Shown: one piece after another, positions 8,517-16,762 of the stretch
Layout of the letters: every line of letters begins with the position of its first letter
How positions within the stretch are numbered: the stretch's first letter is position 1
DNA from: an uncultured Alistipes sp.
GTDB taxonomy: Bacteria > Bacteroidota > Bacteroidia > Bacteroidales > Rikenellaceae
Direction of reading: 5' to 3'
DNA: 62,322 nt
Assembly (NCBI GenBank): GCA_949840605.1
Contig: CATKXN010000002.1
Coordinates: 1-62,322 of the forward strand
Program-made: the position numbers and the translations under genes
The notes under the pieces: generated by a model
Database searches by the model: none
Seen by the model: the letters and a program-made list of their open reading frames with translations, nothing else
Told to the model about the DNA's origin: nothing

Positions 8517-11501
8517 ATGTGTATGCGAAAATTCCGGATATCGTTGCTGATCCTTGTCTTCGCGGCGTGCACCCTCGGTGCGCGGGCCGCGAAGCCCGAA
8601 ATAGAGACGCTCATGGCGCGCGCCCGCGACCTGTTCGACTACGGACGCTGGAGCGACGCGCGGCATGAATTCCTGCGTGCGAAGGCCGCCCTGGCTCCTT
8701 CGGACCGCCTGCTGGCCCAGGAGACCGAGTTCTATCTGGCCGCCTGCGCCGTGGAGCTGGGCAGCGCCGACGCCGAGGGGGCCCTGCGCGCATTCGAGGA
8801 GCGTTATCCCGAATCGGTCTATGCCAACGACGTGCGTTTCGCCCTCGGGTCGTACTATTGCTCGGCGGGGAACATGAAGAAGGCCCGCGAAGCTTTCGAA
8901 AAGACCGATTACAAGGCCCTGAGCGCCCCGCGCCGCGAGCAGTACGATGTCCGCATGGGATACGTCGAATTCGGGGACGGCAACTATGCGAAGGCATACG
9001 ACTATTTCGACCGTATCGGCAGCCGCAGCGAGTTTGTCGATCACGCCCGTTACTACAAAGCCTACATCGACTACGCCGAGGGGCGTTACGGCCGCGCGAA
9101 GCAGGGATTCGAGGCGCTCGCGCACAGCGACGCCTACCGCGATTTGGTGCCCTACTACCTGCTGCAGATCGAGTTCCGCGAGGGCAATTACCGCTATGTG
9201 GTCGAGAACGGCGAGGAGCTGGCCCGCCGGGCGGTTCCCGAACGCCGCGCCGAACTGGAGCGCGTGATGGCCGAATCGTGGTTCCGGCTGGAGGATTTCA
9301 ACAAGACGCTGGAGCACCTGGCGGCGTATCGTAACGCCGGCGGCGAGACGGACCGCGACGCCGCCTATCTCGAGGGTTTCTCGCTCTATCGCACGGCCCG
9401 CTATCCCGAAGCCGCGGAGTGGCTGCGCAAGGCGTGCGGCGCCGAAGACGCCCTGACGCAGAACGCCTCCTATCACCTGGCCGACTGCTACCTGCGCGCC
9501 GGGGACAAGGAATCGGCGATGCAGGCCTTTGCGATGGCTTCGGACGAGTCGCTGGATGCCGCGATCGCCGAAGACGCGCTGTTCAACTATGCCAAACTGC
9601 AATACGAGCTGGGCGGCGGAGCCTTCAACGGGGCGATCAACGTGCTGACACGCTATATCGGGCGTTATCCCTCGTCGCCGCGCGCGGCCGAGGCCCGGAC
9701 GCTGCTGATCGCCGCCTACTACAACTCCCGCGACTACGCCGCCGCCTACCGCGCCATCAAGGCGATGCCCTCGGGCGATGCCGACATCCGCGCGGCATTG
9801 CAGAAGATCGCCTATTTCCGCGGGCTGGAGGCTTACGCTGCCGGCGACCTGAAAGCCGCGCAAAGTTACCTCGCGGAGTCCGCGGCGGTGAACGTCAGCC
9901 CGAAATACTCGGCGCTGACCTCCTTCTGGCAGGGCGAAATCGCCTTCGCGCAGGGCGACTACGCCGTTGCCGCGGCCAAATACAACGCCTATCTGAAACG
10001 GGCGCCCCGCACCGAGCGGGAATATGCCCTGGCGTGGTACAACCTCGGCTACTGCGCCTTCGACCGCAACGATCTCCGGCAGGCGCAGGAGGCTTTCGGC
10101 AGGTTCCTCGCCGCCTGGCCGCCGCGCGACAGCTACCGCGCCGACGCGCTGAACCGGCTGGGCGACGCTGCCTATTCCGACCGGCGGTTCGAGGAGGCCG
10201 TGGGGGAGTACGACAAGGCTATCGCGCTGGGAACGCCCGAAAAGCGATATGCTCAGTACAAACGGGCCATCACGCTCGGCATCCTGGGCCATACGGACCG
10301 GAAGCAGCAGGCCCTGCGGCAGATCGCCGCTGCGGGCGGGGACTATGCCGACGAAGCCTCCTACGAGCTGGGACGCAGTTACATCGCGCAGGAGAAGTAT
10401 GCCGAGGGCGCCGCGCAGCTCGAGAAGTTCGTCGCGGATTATCCCGCATCGCCGCGCTGTACGCAGGCCTATTCGGACCTGGGTCTGGCCTACCTGAACC
10501 TCGGGGAGAAGCAGAAGTCGCTGGCCTGCTACGACCGCGTGGTCGGGGCGTCGCCCCAGTCGGCCGAAGCCAAGGGGGCGATGCAGTCGATCCGCGAGAT
10601 TTACGTTTCGGAGGGCGATGTGGACGCCTATTTCGACTACGCCGCCAAGGCGGGCATGGAGAGCGATCTGACGGCCCTGTCGCGCGACTCGCTGTCGTTC
10701 GCCGCGGCGCAGAAGCTCTACCTCGGCGGGCAGCGGGATGCCGCCGCCAAGTCGCTGCGCAGCTATGTGGCGAGCTATCCGAAGGGCTATTACCTGACCG
10801 ATGCGCTCTATTACCTGAGCGACTGCTACCTGCTTGCGGGCGATCGCGAGAACGCCATCGGGACGCTGACCCAGCTGGCCGGGCAGGGTACGAACCAATA
10901 TACCGTGGCCGTGCTGGAGAAACTCTCGGAGATGACCTTCGCGGACAGGCGTTGGGACGAAGCCGCATCGGCTTACCGGCGGCTTTATGACGTGGCGCCG
11001 ACCCGCACGGGCCGCGAGGACGCCATGACGGGTTATGTGCGCGCCACCGTCGCAGGGGGCGACGGGGCGAAGATCGCCGAAATGGCCGCCGACGTGTGCG
11101 GACGCGACGACGCGGGGGCCGTGGCGCTGCGCGAAGCGAAATATGCCTGGGCCGGGCAGCTGCGCGCCGCGGGCCGGAGTGCCGAGGCGGTGAAGCTCTA
11201 CAAGGAGCTTGCGAAGGAGGTGCGCACGAAGGAGGGTTCCGAAGCCGCCTATTACGTGATCGAATCGACGTTCGAAAGCGGTGACATGGACAAGACCGAG
11301 GCCGCCGTGTTCGCCTTCTCGGAGCGGGAGCCGCAGGCCTATTGGCTGGCGCGGGCCTTCATCCTGCTGGGCGACGTCTACGTCCGCAAGGGGGATACGT
11401 TCCAGGCCCGGGCGACATGGCAGAGCGTCGCCGACGGTTATTCGCCTGCCGACGACGGCATTGTGGAGGAGGCGAAGGCTCGAATCGCAAAACTCAACTG
11501 A
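8517..11501 (+). CDS. large secreted tetratricopeptide-repeat protein
   Basis: A signal peptide (MRKFRISLLILVFAACTLGARA) precedes about 950 residues made almost entirely of TPR-like helix pairs, with recurring patterns such as YYKAYIDYAEGRYGRAKQGF, ALAWYNLGYCAFDRNDLRQA and AYSDLGLAYLNLGEKQKSL. It should be a periplasmic or outer-membrane scaffold for protein contacts; no catalytic domain is visible. ATG 8517 is chosen because the -7 box covers 8491-8498; 8523 is also possible. It is followed on the same strand by an outer-membrane beta-barrel, and the pair may work together in envelope assembly (inference). Confidence 0.85.
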   Translation: MCMRKFRISLLILVFAACTLGARAAKPEIETLMARARDLFDYGRWSDARHEFLRAKAALAPSDRLLAQETEFYLAACAVELGSADAEGALRAFEERYPESVYANDVRFALGSYYCSAGNMKKAREAFEKTDYKALSAPRREQYDVRMGYVEFGDGNYAKAYDYFDRIGSRSEFVDHARYYKAYIDYAEGRYGRAKQGFEALAHSDAYRDLVPYYLLQIEFREGNYRYVVENGEELARRAVPERRAELERVMAESWFRLEDFNKTLEHLAAYRNAGGETDRDAAYLEGFSLYRTARYPEAAEWLRKACGAEDALTQNASYHLADCYLRAGDKESAMQAFAMASDESLDAAIAEDALFNYAKLQYELGGGAFNGAINVLTRYIGRYPSSPRAAEARTLLIAAYYNSRDYAAAYRAIKAMPSGDADIRAALQKIAYFRGLEAYAAGDLKAAQSYLAESAAVNVSPKYSALTSFWQGEIAFAQGDYAVAAAKYNAYLKRAPRTEREYALAWYNLGYCAFDRNDLRQAQEAFGRFLAAWPPRDSYRADALNRLGDAAYSDRRFEEAVGEYDKAIALGTPEKRYAQYKRAITLGILGHTDRKQQALRQIAAAGGDYADEASYELGRSYIAQEKYAEGAAQLEKFVADYPASPRCTQAYSDLGLAYLNLGEKQKSLACYDRVVGASPQSAEAKGAMQSIREIYVSEGDVDAYFDYAAKAGMESDLTALSRDSLSFAAAQKLYLGGQRDAAAKSLRSYVASYPKGYYLTDALYYLSDCYLLAGDRENAIGTLTQLAGQGTNQYTVAVLEKLSEMTFADRRWDEAASAYRRLYDVAPTRTGREDAMTGYVRATVAGGDGAKIAEMAADVCGRDDAGAVALREAKYAWAGQLRAAGRSAEAVKLYKELAKEVRTKEGSEAAYYVIESTFESGDMDKTEAAVFAFSEREPQAYWLARAFILLGDVYVRKGDTFQARATWQSVADGYSPADDGIVEEAKARIAKLN

Positions 11502-11546
11502 CGAAGGGACGGGATTGTGCGGATTCACGCCTCCGGATGTCGTAAT

Positions 11547-11652
11547 CGCCGCCGGTGGCGGCGTATTCAGGTCTGATCCTCCCCTAAATCCCCTCCGAGG
11601 AGGGGAATTGATACCGTAAGCGGTAAAATTGGCGTATCGCACCGTTGGTGCG
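11547..11652. repeat. cluster of short palindromes (REP-like element)
   Basis: The 160-base gap after the TPR gene holds several exact hairpins: CGCCGCC-GGT-GGCGGCG (11547-11563), CCCCTCC-GA-GGAGGGG (11590-11605) and CGCACC-GTT-GGTGCG (11638-11652). The same layout, a C-rich palindrome with a GA loop followed by a stem with a three-base loop, recurs at 37598-37642, suggesting a dispersed element. No T-run follows, so these are not simple terminators. Confidence 0.5.
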
Positions 11653-11669
11653 GCAAAAGTATATTGAAG

Positions 11670-13454
11670 ATGAAGAGAGTCTTGATAGCCGCGGTGTTCG
11701 CGGCGGTTCTGCCGCAGCTGGCTGCTGCGCAGGTCGAAAAACAGGTCGAGGTGACCAAGGCGTATGTCCCGAAGGTGGAGAGCGCGTCGAAACTGGCCGT
11801 CCGGCCCGATATGACCGACACGACGCGCCTGCGTCCCGAAATCGATTACACCATCACGCCGTTGTCGCTGCGCACGACCCTCTCGACGCGCCCGATACGC
11901 CCGGCGACGGTGACCTACTGGGAGTTCAACCGCCCGCTGCCGTTCTACGTGAAGGTAGGCGCGGGGTATCCGCTCAATTCGGTGCTGGATTTCTACGCCT
12001 CGTCGCAGAATCCTTCGACGGGCTATGTCATAGGCTACGTCAACCACGAGGGACGGTATGCCAAGATCCGGAACGATTTCGGCGTGAAAAACCCCTCGAC
12101 GCGGATGTTCAACCGCATCGGGGCCGCCGCGGGCAAATACTTCGGTAAGCATATCCTCGAGGGCGATCTCTACTACGACAACCGGATGTACCACCGTTAC
12201 GGGGCTTATACCCCTGCCGGGTCCGAACTGGACTTCGGGGCAGGCGGCAGGAACGATTACGGCGATGCGCATGTCGCCGTGCGTTTCGGGGACGATTTCC
12301 AGGACCTCGGCCGCACGAATTTCGAGATCGCGCTGGGCGGCGGCATGTTCTTCGACCACTCCGACTGGCCCGGTTATGACGAGAAGGCCCGCCAGATGTC
12401 GCTGGAGGCCCGGGCGAAGATCGCCCGCGGGTTCGGGCGCAGTTATTTTTCGGCCGAGGCCGGCTACGGGCTGTCGGCGGGACAGAAAACTCTGGATGGC
12501 ACCAACCAGCAGTCGATCCATGCCGCCCTGCGCTATGGTTTCCGGGGCGGGGTAGTGGGTCTCGACGTGGGGGCCGACTACTACCACGATAGGGTCGAAT
12601 TGGGGGACTGGGTCCCCGATCCGCTCGTGAAAAGCGAGAATTACGTCATTCCCTTTGCGCGGCTCGATTTCAACCTCGGAACGCCGGGCCTGCGGCCCTT
12701 CTTCGAGGCCGACGGCGCCGTGAAGCCCAACGATTTCCGGTCGCTGACGCTCCGCAACCCCTATGTGACGGCTTCGAAGTGGCTCGACAAAAGCTCGGTC
12801 GATTACGATTTCCGCCTCGGGGTGGGCGAAAGCTCGGTCGATTACGATTTCCGCCTCGGGGTGGGCGGCAGCCTGTGGCGCGGACGCTTCAACTACCGTC
12901 TTTATGCCGGCGTTTCGATTCAGGACAATCACCTCTTTTGGACGGCTCGTCGGGGTTCGTCGGTCAGCGATTTGTTCAACGAAGGATTCTACGGCGTCTT
13001 TGTTCCCGAAACGGCGCGCCAGACCGTCACGTCGTTCAACGGCGAGATCGAATTCCGACCCGTGAGCGTGCTGAAATTCGATCTGGGCGTGCACGGATAC
13101 CTCTATAACGACGAGACGGAACTGGACAACGGTGCGCCGTCGTTTGCCGGCAACGTGGGCGTTGCTTACGACGGACGCAAGGTCTGCTTCGGAGTCAAGG
13201 CTCTGATGCAGAGTGTACGTCGCTGGTCGACGGTCGATCTTTCGGCTGTGACCGACCCCTTCGGGACGGCCTATGCGGCTCCGTTCGAAGCCCCCTTCGG
13301 CGTCGATCTGCGGGTGAATTTCGACTGGAAGGTTTCGGGACGCGTGACGCTCTTCGCCGAAGGGCGCAACCTCATTGACCGCGACCTCTACGACTATCCG
13401 TGGTATCCCGAACTGGGGGCCCACTTCACGCTCGGCATCAAGGCTAATTTCTAA
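11670..13454 (+). CDS. outer-membrane beta-barrel protein
   Basis: The N-terminus MKRVLIAAVFAAVLPQLAAAQ is a Sec signal peptide. The mature chain has alternating hydrophobic/aromatic strands of about ten residues (FYVKVGAGYPL, HILEGDLYYDN, ARLDFNLGTP, VTLFAEGRNLIDRDLYD) and ends in Phe (LGIKANF), the hallmark of a BAM-inserted barrel. It resembles the barrel of TonB-dependent receptors but has no visible plug domain, so TBDR function is uncertain. ATG 11670 is preferred over the TTG at 11664. An in-frame 13-residue duplication lies at about residues 374-399. It may be co-expressed with the preceding TPR gene. Confidence 0.8.
   Translation: MKRVLIAAVFAAVLPQLAAAQVEKQVEVTKAYVPKVESASKLAVRPDMTDTTRLRPEIDYTITPLSLRTTLSTRPIRPATVTYWEFNRPLPFYVKVGAGYPLNSVLDFYASSQNPSTGYVIGYVNHEGRYAKIRNDFGVKNPSTRMFNRIGAAAGKYFGKHILEGDLYYDNRMYHRYGAYTPAGSELDFGAGGRNDYGDAHVAVRFGDDFQDLGRTNFEIALGGGMFFDHSDWPGYDEKARQMSLEARAKIARGFGRSYFSAEAGYGLSAGQKTLDGTNQQSIHAALRYGFRGGVVGLDVGADYYHDRVELGDWVPDPLVKSENYVIPFARLDFNLGTPGLRPFFEADGAVKPNDFRSLTLRNPYVTASKWLDKSSVDYDFRLGVGESSVDYDFRLGVGGSLWRGRFNYRLYAGVSIQDNHLFWTARRGSSVSDLFNEGFYGVFVPETARQTVTSFNGEIEFRPVSVLKFDLGVHGYLYNDETELDNGAPSFAGNVGVAYDGRKVCFGVKALMQSVRRWSTVDLSAVTDPFGTAYAAPFEAPFGVDLRVNFDWKVSGRVTLFAEGRNLIDRDLYDYPWYPELGAHFTLGIKANF
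12790..12867 (+). repeat. exact 39-bp tandem duplication inside the beta-barrel gene
   Basis: Two identical 39-base units (12790-12828 and 12829-12867) encode the repeated peptide SSVDYDFRLGVG with E or G after it. The unit is 13 codons, so the frame is kept. Identity at every base, including third positions, shows a recent event. Confidence 0.9.
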
Positions 13455-13470
13455 GGGTTGAATTCGTTTT

Positions 13471-13483
13471 AATGATGATCATT
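13471..13483. promoter_or_regulatory. Fur-box-like palindrome upstream of the SOD gene
   Basis: AATGAT-G-ATCATT is a perfect 6-1-6 inverted repeat differing only at the central base from the core of the classical Fur box (AATGATAATCATT). It lies 75 bases upstream of the superoxide dismutase ATG. Regulation by a Fur-family protein is an inference. Confidence 0.4.
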
Positions 13484-13557
13484 TTCGGCTCGGTGCGAGG
13501 GCTTGACCTAAATTTTCATTAATTTCGGACAAGTTTAATTCATTAACGCACACGACT

Positions 13558-14295
13558 ATGAAACACACCATGCCTGAGCTTCCCTACGCCATGGAAGCCC
13601 TTGATCCGAAAATGAGCAAAGAGACGCTCGATTACCATTACGGCAAGCACCTGCAGACCTATGTGGACAACCTGAACAAGCTGATTCCCGGCACGCCCTT
13701 CGAGGAGATGACGCTCGACGAGATCGTCCGCAAGGCCGACGGCAGCCTGTTCAACAACGCCGCCCAGACCTGGAACCATACTTTCTTCTTCCGAATGCTG
13801 ACCCCCGGGCAGAAGCCCATGCCGGCGAAACTCGCTGCGAAACTTGCCGGGGAGTTCGGCTCGGTGGAGGCTTTCAAGGAGCAGTTCACCCAGGCCGCCG
13901 TGGGGCTTTTCGGCTCGGGATGGGCCTGGCTGGCGATGGACAAGGCCGGCAGGCTGTCGATCGTCGCCAAGCCGAACGCCGGAAATCCGATGACCGACGG
14001 ACTGCGTCCGGTGATGACGGCCGATGTCTGGGAGCATGCCTACTATATCGATTACCGCAACCGTCGGGCCGAATTCATGGCCGCCTTCTGGGAGCTGATC
14101 GACTGGCAGCAGGTCGCCGACCGCTGCATTCCGAAACGATACAAATGTACGGCCTGCGATTACGTCTACGATCCCGCCAAGGGCGATCCCGAGACCGGCA
14201 TCGCTCCCGGAACGCCGTTCGACGAGATTCCCGACGACTGGACCTGCCCGGTCTGCGGACTCTACAAATCGGAGTTCGAAGCGATCGAGGAGTAA
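13558..14295 (+). CDS. Fe/Mn superoxide dismutase with C-terminal rubredoxin domain
   Basis: Residues 1-190 are a complete Fe/Mn superoxide dismutase converting superoxide to H2O2 and O2. The metal ligands are H27 (DYHYGKH), H74 (TWNHTFFF), D156 and H160 (DVWEHAYY). Residues 193-245 form a rubredoxin with its four iron ligands in C197xxC200 and C230PVC233G, plus the usual [14 protein letters not shown] and DDWTCPVC segments. Typical Fe-SODs stop near residue 193, so this 245-residue protein is a fusion. In anaerobes rubredoxin delivers electrons to oxygen-detoxifying enzymes, so the fusion may couple superoxide removal to electron supply (inference). A strong terminator follows. Confidence 0.95.
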   Translation: MKHTMPELPYAMEALDPKMSKETLDYHYGKHLQTYVDNLNKLIPGTPFEEMTLDEIVRKADGSLFNNAAQTWNHTFFFRMLTPGQKPMPAKLAAKLAGEFGSVEAFKEQFTQAAVGLFGSGWAWLAMDKAGRLSIVAKPNAGNPMTDGLRPVMTADVWEHAYYIDYRNRRAEFMAAFWELIDWQQVADRCIPKRYKCTACDYVYDPAKGDPETGIAPGTPFDEIPDDWTCPVCGLYKSEFEAIEE

Positions 14296-14298
14296 ACG

Positions 14299-14334
14299 AA
14301 AAACCTCCGCAACCGAAGTTGCGGAGGTTTTTCG
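14299..14334. terminator. intrinsic terminator after the SOD-rubredoxin gene
   Basis: A stem AAACCTCCGCAAC with loop CGAA and its exact complement GTTGCGGAGGTTT is followed by T. The A-run on the other arm makes it usable by the convergent ABM gene. Confidence 0.9.
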
Positions 14335-14377
14335 TGCACACCCGGCCGTTGGGCGGCGTCCCTGTCCGTAGGGCAGG

Positions 14378-14653
14378 TCAGAAGACGAATTTCTCGAGCT
14401 TCATTTCGCCCAGCTGCTGCATGCGCGGCACGAGGGTGGTGAAATGCGGCGCCTGTTCGTGGGCCGCGAGGGCCTTGGCGTCGCTCCAGGTCTCGCAGAT
14501 CATCAGGACGTCGCTGCGCGTGGCGCTTTCGAACAGGTCGTAAGCCACGCATCCCTCGTCCTTGAGCGAGGCGGCGACCAGCTCTTTGGCTGTGCGCACC
14601 AGCTCCCCGCGGTTGCTGTCCGTCGTGCGGATGAATACATTGAGTCGTATCAT
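14378..14653 (-). CDS. ABM-domain monooxygenase (putative quinol monooxygenase)
   Basis: Small dimeric ferredoxin-like barrel of the antibiotic-biosynthesis-monooxygenase family, 91 residues from the chosen start. It begins MIRLNVFIRTTDSNRGELV and has the characteristic GCVAYDLFESATRSD and ETWSDAKALAAHEQAPHF segments, the latter with the conserved H near the end of the second helix. Such proteins oxidise quinols or degrade aldehyde and haem-like substrates; the actual substrate is unknown. The upstream ATG at 14686 is rejected because it overlaps the -7 promoter box. Confidence 0.85.
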   Translation of the reverse strand: MIRLNVFIRTTDSNRGELVRTAKELVAASLKDEGCVAYDLFESATRSDVLMICETWSDAKALAAHEQAPHFTTLVPRMQQLGEMKLEKFVF

Positions 14654-14683
14654 TGCTTTCTCGTATTTGATTTTGGCTGTCTG

Positions 14684-14691
14684 CAAATATA
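14684..14691 (-). promoter_or_regulatory. -7 box (TATATTTG) for the ABM gene
   Basis: Exact TAnnTTTG on the minus strand, 31 bases upstream of the ATG at 14653. It decides against the longer reading frame starting at 14686. Confidence 0.55.
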
Positions 14692-14730
14692 GGAAATTTT
14701 TTCGTACCTTACACCGACAATTGAATCCTT

Positions 14731-15552
14731 ATGGAACTGAACGATAAAAAATTCGCCGTGCTGATCGATGCCGACAACATCTCGCACCGCAAGATAAAGG
14801 ATATTCTGGACGAGATCGCCAACTACGGCACGCCGACGATCAAGCGCATTTACGGGGATTTCACCAACCCGAAATTCGCCGCCTGGAAAGAGGTACTGCT
14901 GGAAAACTCCATCACGCCGATCCAGCAGTACGCCTATACCACGGGCAAGAACGCGACGGATTCGGCGCTGATCATCGACGCCATGGACATCCTGCACAAG
15001 GAGGGCGTGGACGGTTTCTGTATCGTGTCGAGCGACAGCGACTATACGCGCCTGGCCAGCCGCATCCGCGAGTCGGGCAAGGAGGTGCTGGGGTTCGGCG
15101 AGAAAAAGACCCCGAAGCCGTTCATCAAATCGTGCGACAAGTTCATCTACGTCGAGATTCTCGGGCAGACGCCTCCGCCGGTGAAAGCAGTTCCGGCGAA
15201 GAAGAAGCCGGGGACGAAGAAGCCCGCTGAAACCGAAATTCAGGTCGAGCCCGCGGCCGAACCTGCCGGGGAGAAGAAACCCGCGCAGGATACGGGGCAT
15301 GCTTCGACGATCATCCGGCCGTTCGACGACGAGTTCCGCACGCTCCTGGAGAACACGATCGACGATGCGGCCGACGACAGCGGCTGGGCTTCTTTGGGCG
15401 ACGTGGGGAGCGTGCTGTCGAAGAAGATGCCCGATTTCGACCCCCGCAACTACGGTTACAAGAAACTCTCGCTGCTGATCCGGGCGCTTTCCGATGCGGT
15501 GGACATGAAGACCGAGCAGCAGCGGATTTACGTCCGCAACCGGCTGGGATAG
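14731..15552 (+). CDS. NYN-domain (LabA/DUF88) protein with C-terminal OST-HTH/LOTUS domain
   Basis: Residues 1-150 form a PIN-like NYN nuclease fold: FAVLIDADNIS at the N-terminus (acidic residues D13 and D15), DSALIIDAMDIL in the centre and FCIVSSDSDYTRLASRIRE with further conserved acids. A Lys/Pro/Ala-rich linker (about 155-190) follows. The C-terminal 80 residues resemble an OST-HTH/LOTUS RNA-binding winged helix (WASLGDVGSVLSKKMPDF, YGYKKLSLLIRAL). The likely role is RNA processing or turnover in the cytosol. No partner gene is adjacent; the gene is divergent from the ABM gene. Confidence 0.88.
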   Translation: MELNDKKFAVLIDADNISHRKIKDILDEIANYGTPTIKRIYGDFTNPKFAAWKEVLLENSITPIQQYAYTTGKNATDSALIIDAMDILHKEGVDGFCIVSSDSDYTRLASRIRESGKEVLGFGEKKTPKPFIKSCDKFIYVEILGQTPPPVKAVPAKKKPGTKKPAETEIQVEPAAEPAGEKKPAQDTGHASTIIRPFDDEFRTLLENTIDDAADDSGWASLGDVGSVLSKKMPDFDPRNYGYKKLSLLIRALSDAVDMKTEQQRIYVRNRLG

Positions 15553-15570
15553 CGTCTGTTCCGGACCGGT

Positions 15571-16512
15571 TCAGAGCGGACGCAGGCTTTCGCGCGCGGC
15601 TTCGTATTCGGCGACGAGGCGGCGGAGGATGTCGCCGGCCGGGGGCAGGTCGCCGATCAGCGCGGCGATCTGGCCGATCTCCAGTTCCCCTTCGTCGAGG
15701 TCTCCCTCGAAAATCCCCCGTTTCGGACGTCCGCGGCCTACCAGTTCGAGCAGCTCCCCGGCCCCGGCGCCGCGGCTCTCGGCCTCCTCGACCGTGCGGC
15801 AGAAGCCGTTGCGGACGAGGCGTGTCGGGATGACCTTTTTGAGCGTCAGGATCGTGTCGCCCTCCTGCACGTCCACACACCGTTGTTTGAACTCCTCGCA
15901 GGCCGAACTTTCCCGCGACAGCGCGAAACGGGTTCCCAGCTGGCATCCTTCGGCGCCCAGGGCGAAGGCGGCGGCCATGCCGGCCCCCGTGGCGATGCCT
16001 CCCGCCGCGATGAGCGGCAGGTCGACGGCCCGACGAACCTGCGGAACGAGCGCCATCGTCGTCGTCTCCTCACGGCCGTTGTGGCCTCCGGCTTCGAATC
16101 CTTCGGCCACCACGGCATCCACACCCGCCTCGCGGCTTTTGAGCGCGAATTTCGAACTCGACACCACGTGCGCCACGCGGCATCCCGCGTCGTGCAGACG
16201 TCCGGTCCAGGTCGCGGGGTTGCCCGCCGAGGTGAAGACCGCCGGGACGCGCTCTTCCACGATTACGTCCATCAGCTGAGGCGTATAACGATAGGCCAGC
16301 GGGACGTTGACCCCGAAGGGGCGTGACGTGGCCGCGCGGCATTTGCGGATGTGTTCGCGCAGCAATTCGGGGGTCATCGATCCGGAGCCGATCAGTCCCA
16401 GTCCGCCGGCCTCGCTGACGGCGGCGGCCAGCCGCCACCCGCTGCACCACACCATTCCTCCGGCGATGACGGGGTAGCGAATGCCGAAGAGGGCCGTGAT
16501 TCTGTTTTCCAT
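15571..16512 (-). CDS. nitronate monooxygenase-family FMN protein (2-nitropropane dioxygenase / FabK-like)
   Basis: TIM-barrel flavoprotein of 313 residues from MENRITALFG. Family marks are YPVIAGGMVW at the N-terminus, the FMN-binding EGFEAGGHNGREE and the phosphate-binding AAGGIATGAGMAAAFALGAEGCQLGTRF. Members either oxidise toxic alkyl nitronates or, as FabK, act as enoyl-ACP reductase II; both types share these motifs, so the substrate cannot be fixed from sequence. The upstream ATG at 16542 adds ten residues without similarity and is not used. The gene faces the SRP RNA terminator on the same strand. Confidence 0.85.
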   Translation of the reverse strand: MENRITALFGIRYPVIAGGMVWCSGWRLAAAVSEAGGLGLIGSGSMTPELLREHIRKCRAATSRPFGVNVPLAYRYTPQLMDVIVEERVPAVFTSAGNPATWTGRLHDAGCRVAHVVSSSKFALKSREAGVDAVVAEGFEAGGHNGREETTTMALVPQVRRAVDLPLIAAGGIATGAGMAAAFALGAEGCQLGTRFALSRESSACEEFKQRCVDVQEGDTILTLKKVIPTRLVRNGFCRTVEEAESRGAGAGELLELVGRGRPKRGIFEGDLDEGELEIGQIAALIGDLPPAGDILRRLVAEYEAARESLRPL

Positions 16513-16566
16513 CGTTGGTTCGGTTTTCTGCTTAAGATACAATTATTTTTCCAAAACAGACATACG

Positions 16567-16607
16567 CAAAAAAACGGTGCCTCCGCCCATTGGGTCAAAG
16601 CACCGTT
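16567..16607 (-). terminator. terminator of the SRP RNA gene
   Basis: Read on the minus strand, AACGGTGC pairs with GCACCGTT across a 26-base loop and is followed by a run of seven T. It lies 13 bases beyond the folded SRP RNA. Confidence 0.85.
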
Positions 16608-16619
16608 ATAGAAAAAAAT

Positions 16620-16713
16620 GGTGAGCTACTTACATCGCACCGCTACGACCACATACCCTTGCTCGATTCCTCGCCTGGGGGATTCTGTAGGAGCTGGTCG
16701 TATAAGACTCACC
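16620..16713 (-). ncRNA. ffs: signal recognition particle RNA, small bacterial type (4.5S)
   Basis: On the minus strand a long hairpin of about 94 bases opens with GGTGAG and closes with CTCACC. Its tip carries the conserved domain IV: CAGG-CGA-GGAA-UCG-AGCA, that is, the GNAR tetraloop GGAA on a three-pair stem with the symmetric internal loop CAGG/AGCA recognised by Ffh. Inner paired stretches (ACGACCA/TGGTCGT) hold the rest. It has a perfect Bacteroidota promoter upstream and an intrinsic terminator downstream. Ffh is encoded about 30 kb away in this window. Ends are estimates from the terminal helix. Confidence 0.92.
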
Positions 16714-16719
16714 CGGGCA

Positions 16720-16750
16720 CAAAAGTAGGAATTTTTTATATCTTTGCAAA
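16720..16750 (-). promoter_or_regulatory. promoter of the SRP RNA gene
   Basis: TTTG (16750-16747), 19 bases, then TACTTTTG (16727-16720) on the minus strand: an exact match to the consensus. Transcription would begin at about the first G of the RNA hairpin. Confidence 0.85.
16739..16746 (+). promoter_or_regulatory. -7 box (TATCTTTG) of mltG
   Basis: Exact TAnnTTTG 17 bases before the mltG ATG. No TTTG sits at the right distance upstream. The box lies inside the spacer of the divergent SRP RNA promoter, so the two promoters overlap. Confidence 0.7.
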
Positions 16751-16762
16751 AAAAATTGCGGA

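Noticed and set aside
8430..13424. 1664-codon open frame antisense to the TPR and beta-barrel genes
   Set aside because: Shadow of strongly biased codons; no domain, and it contains the exact complement of the 39-bp duplication.
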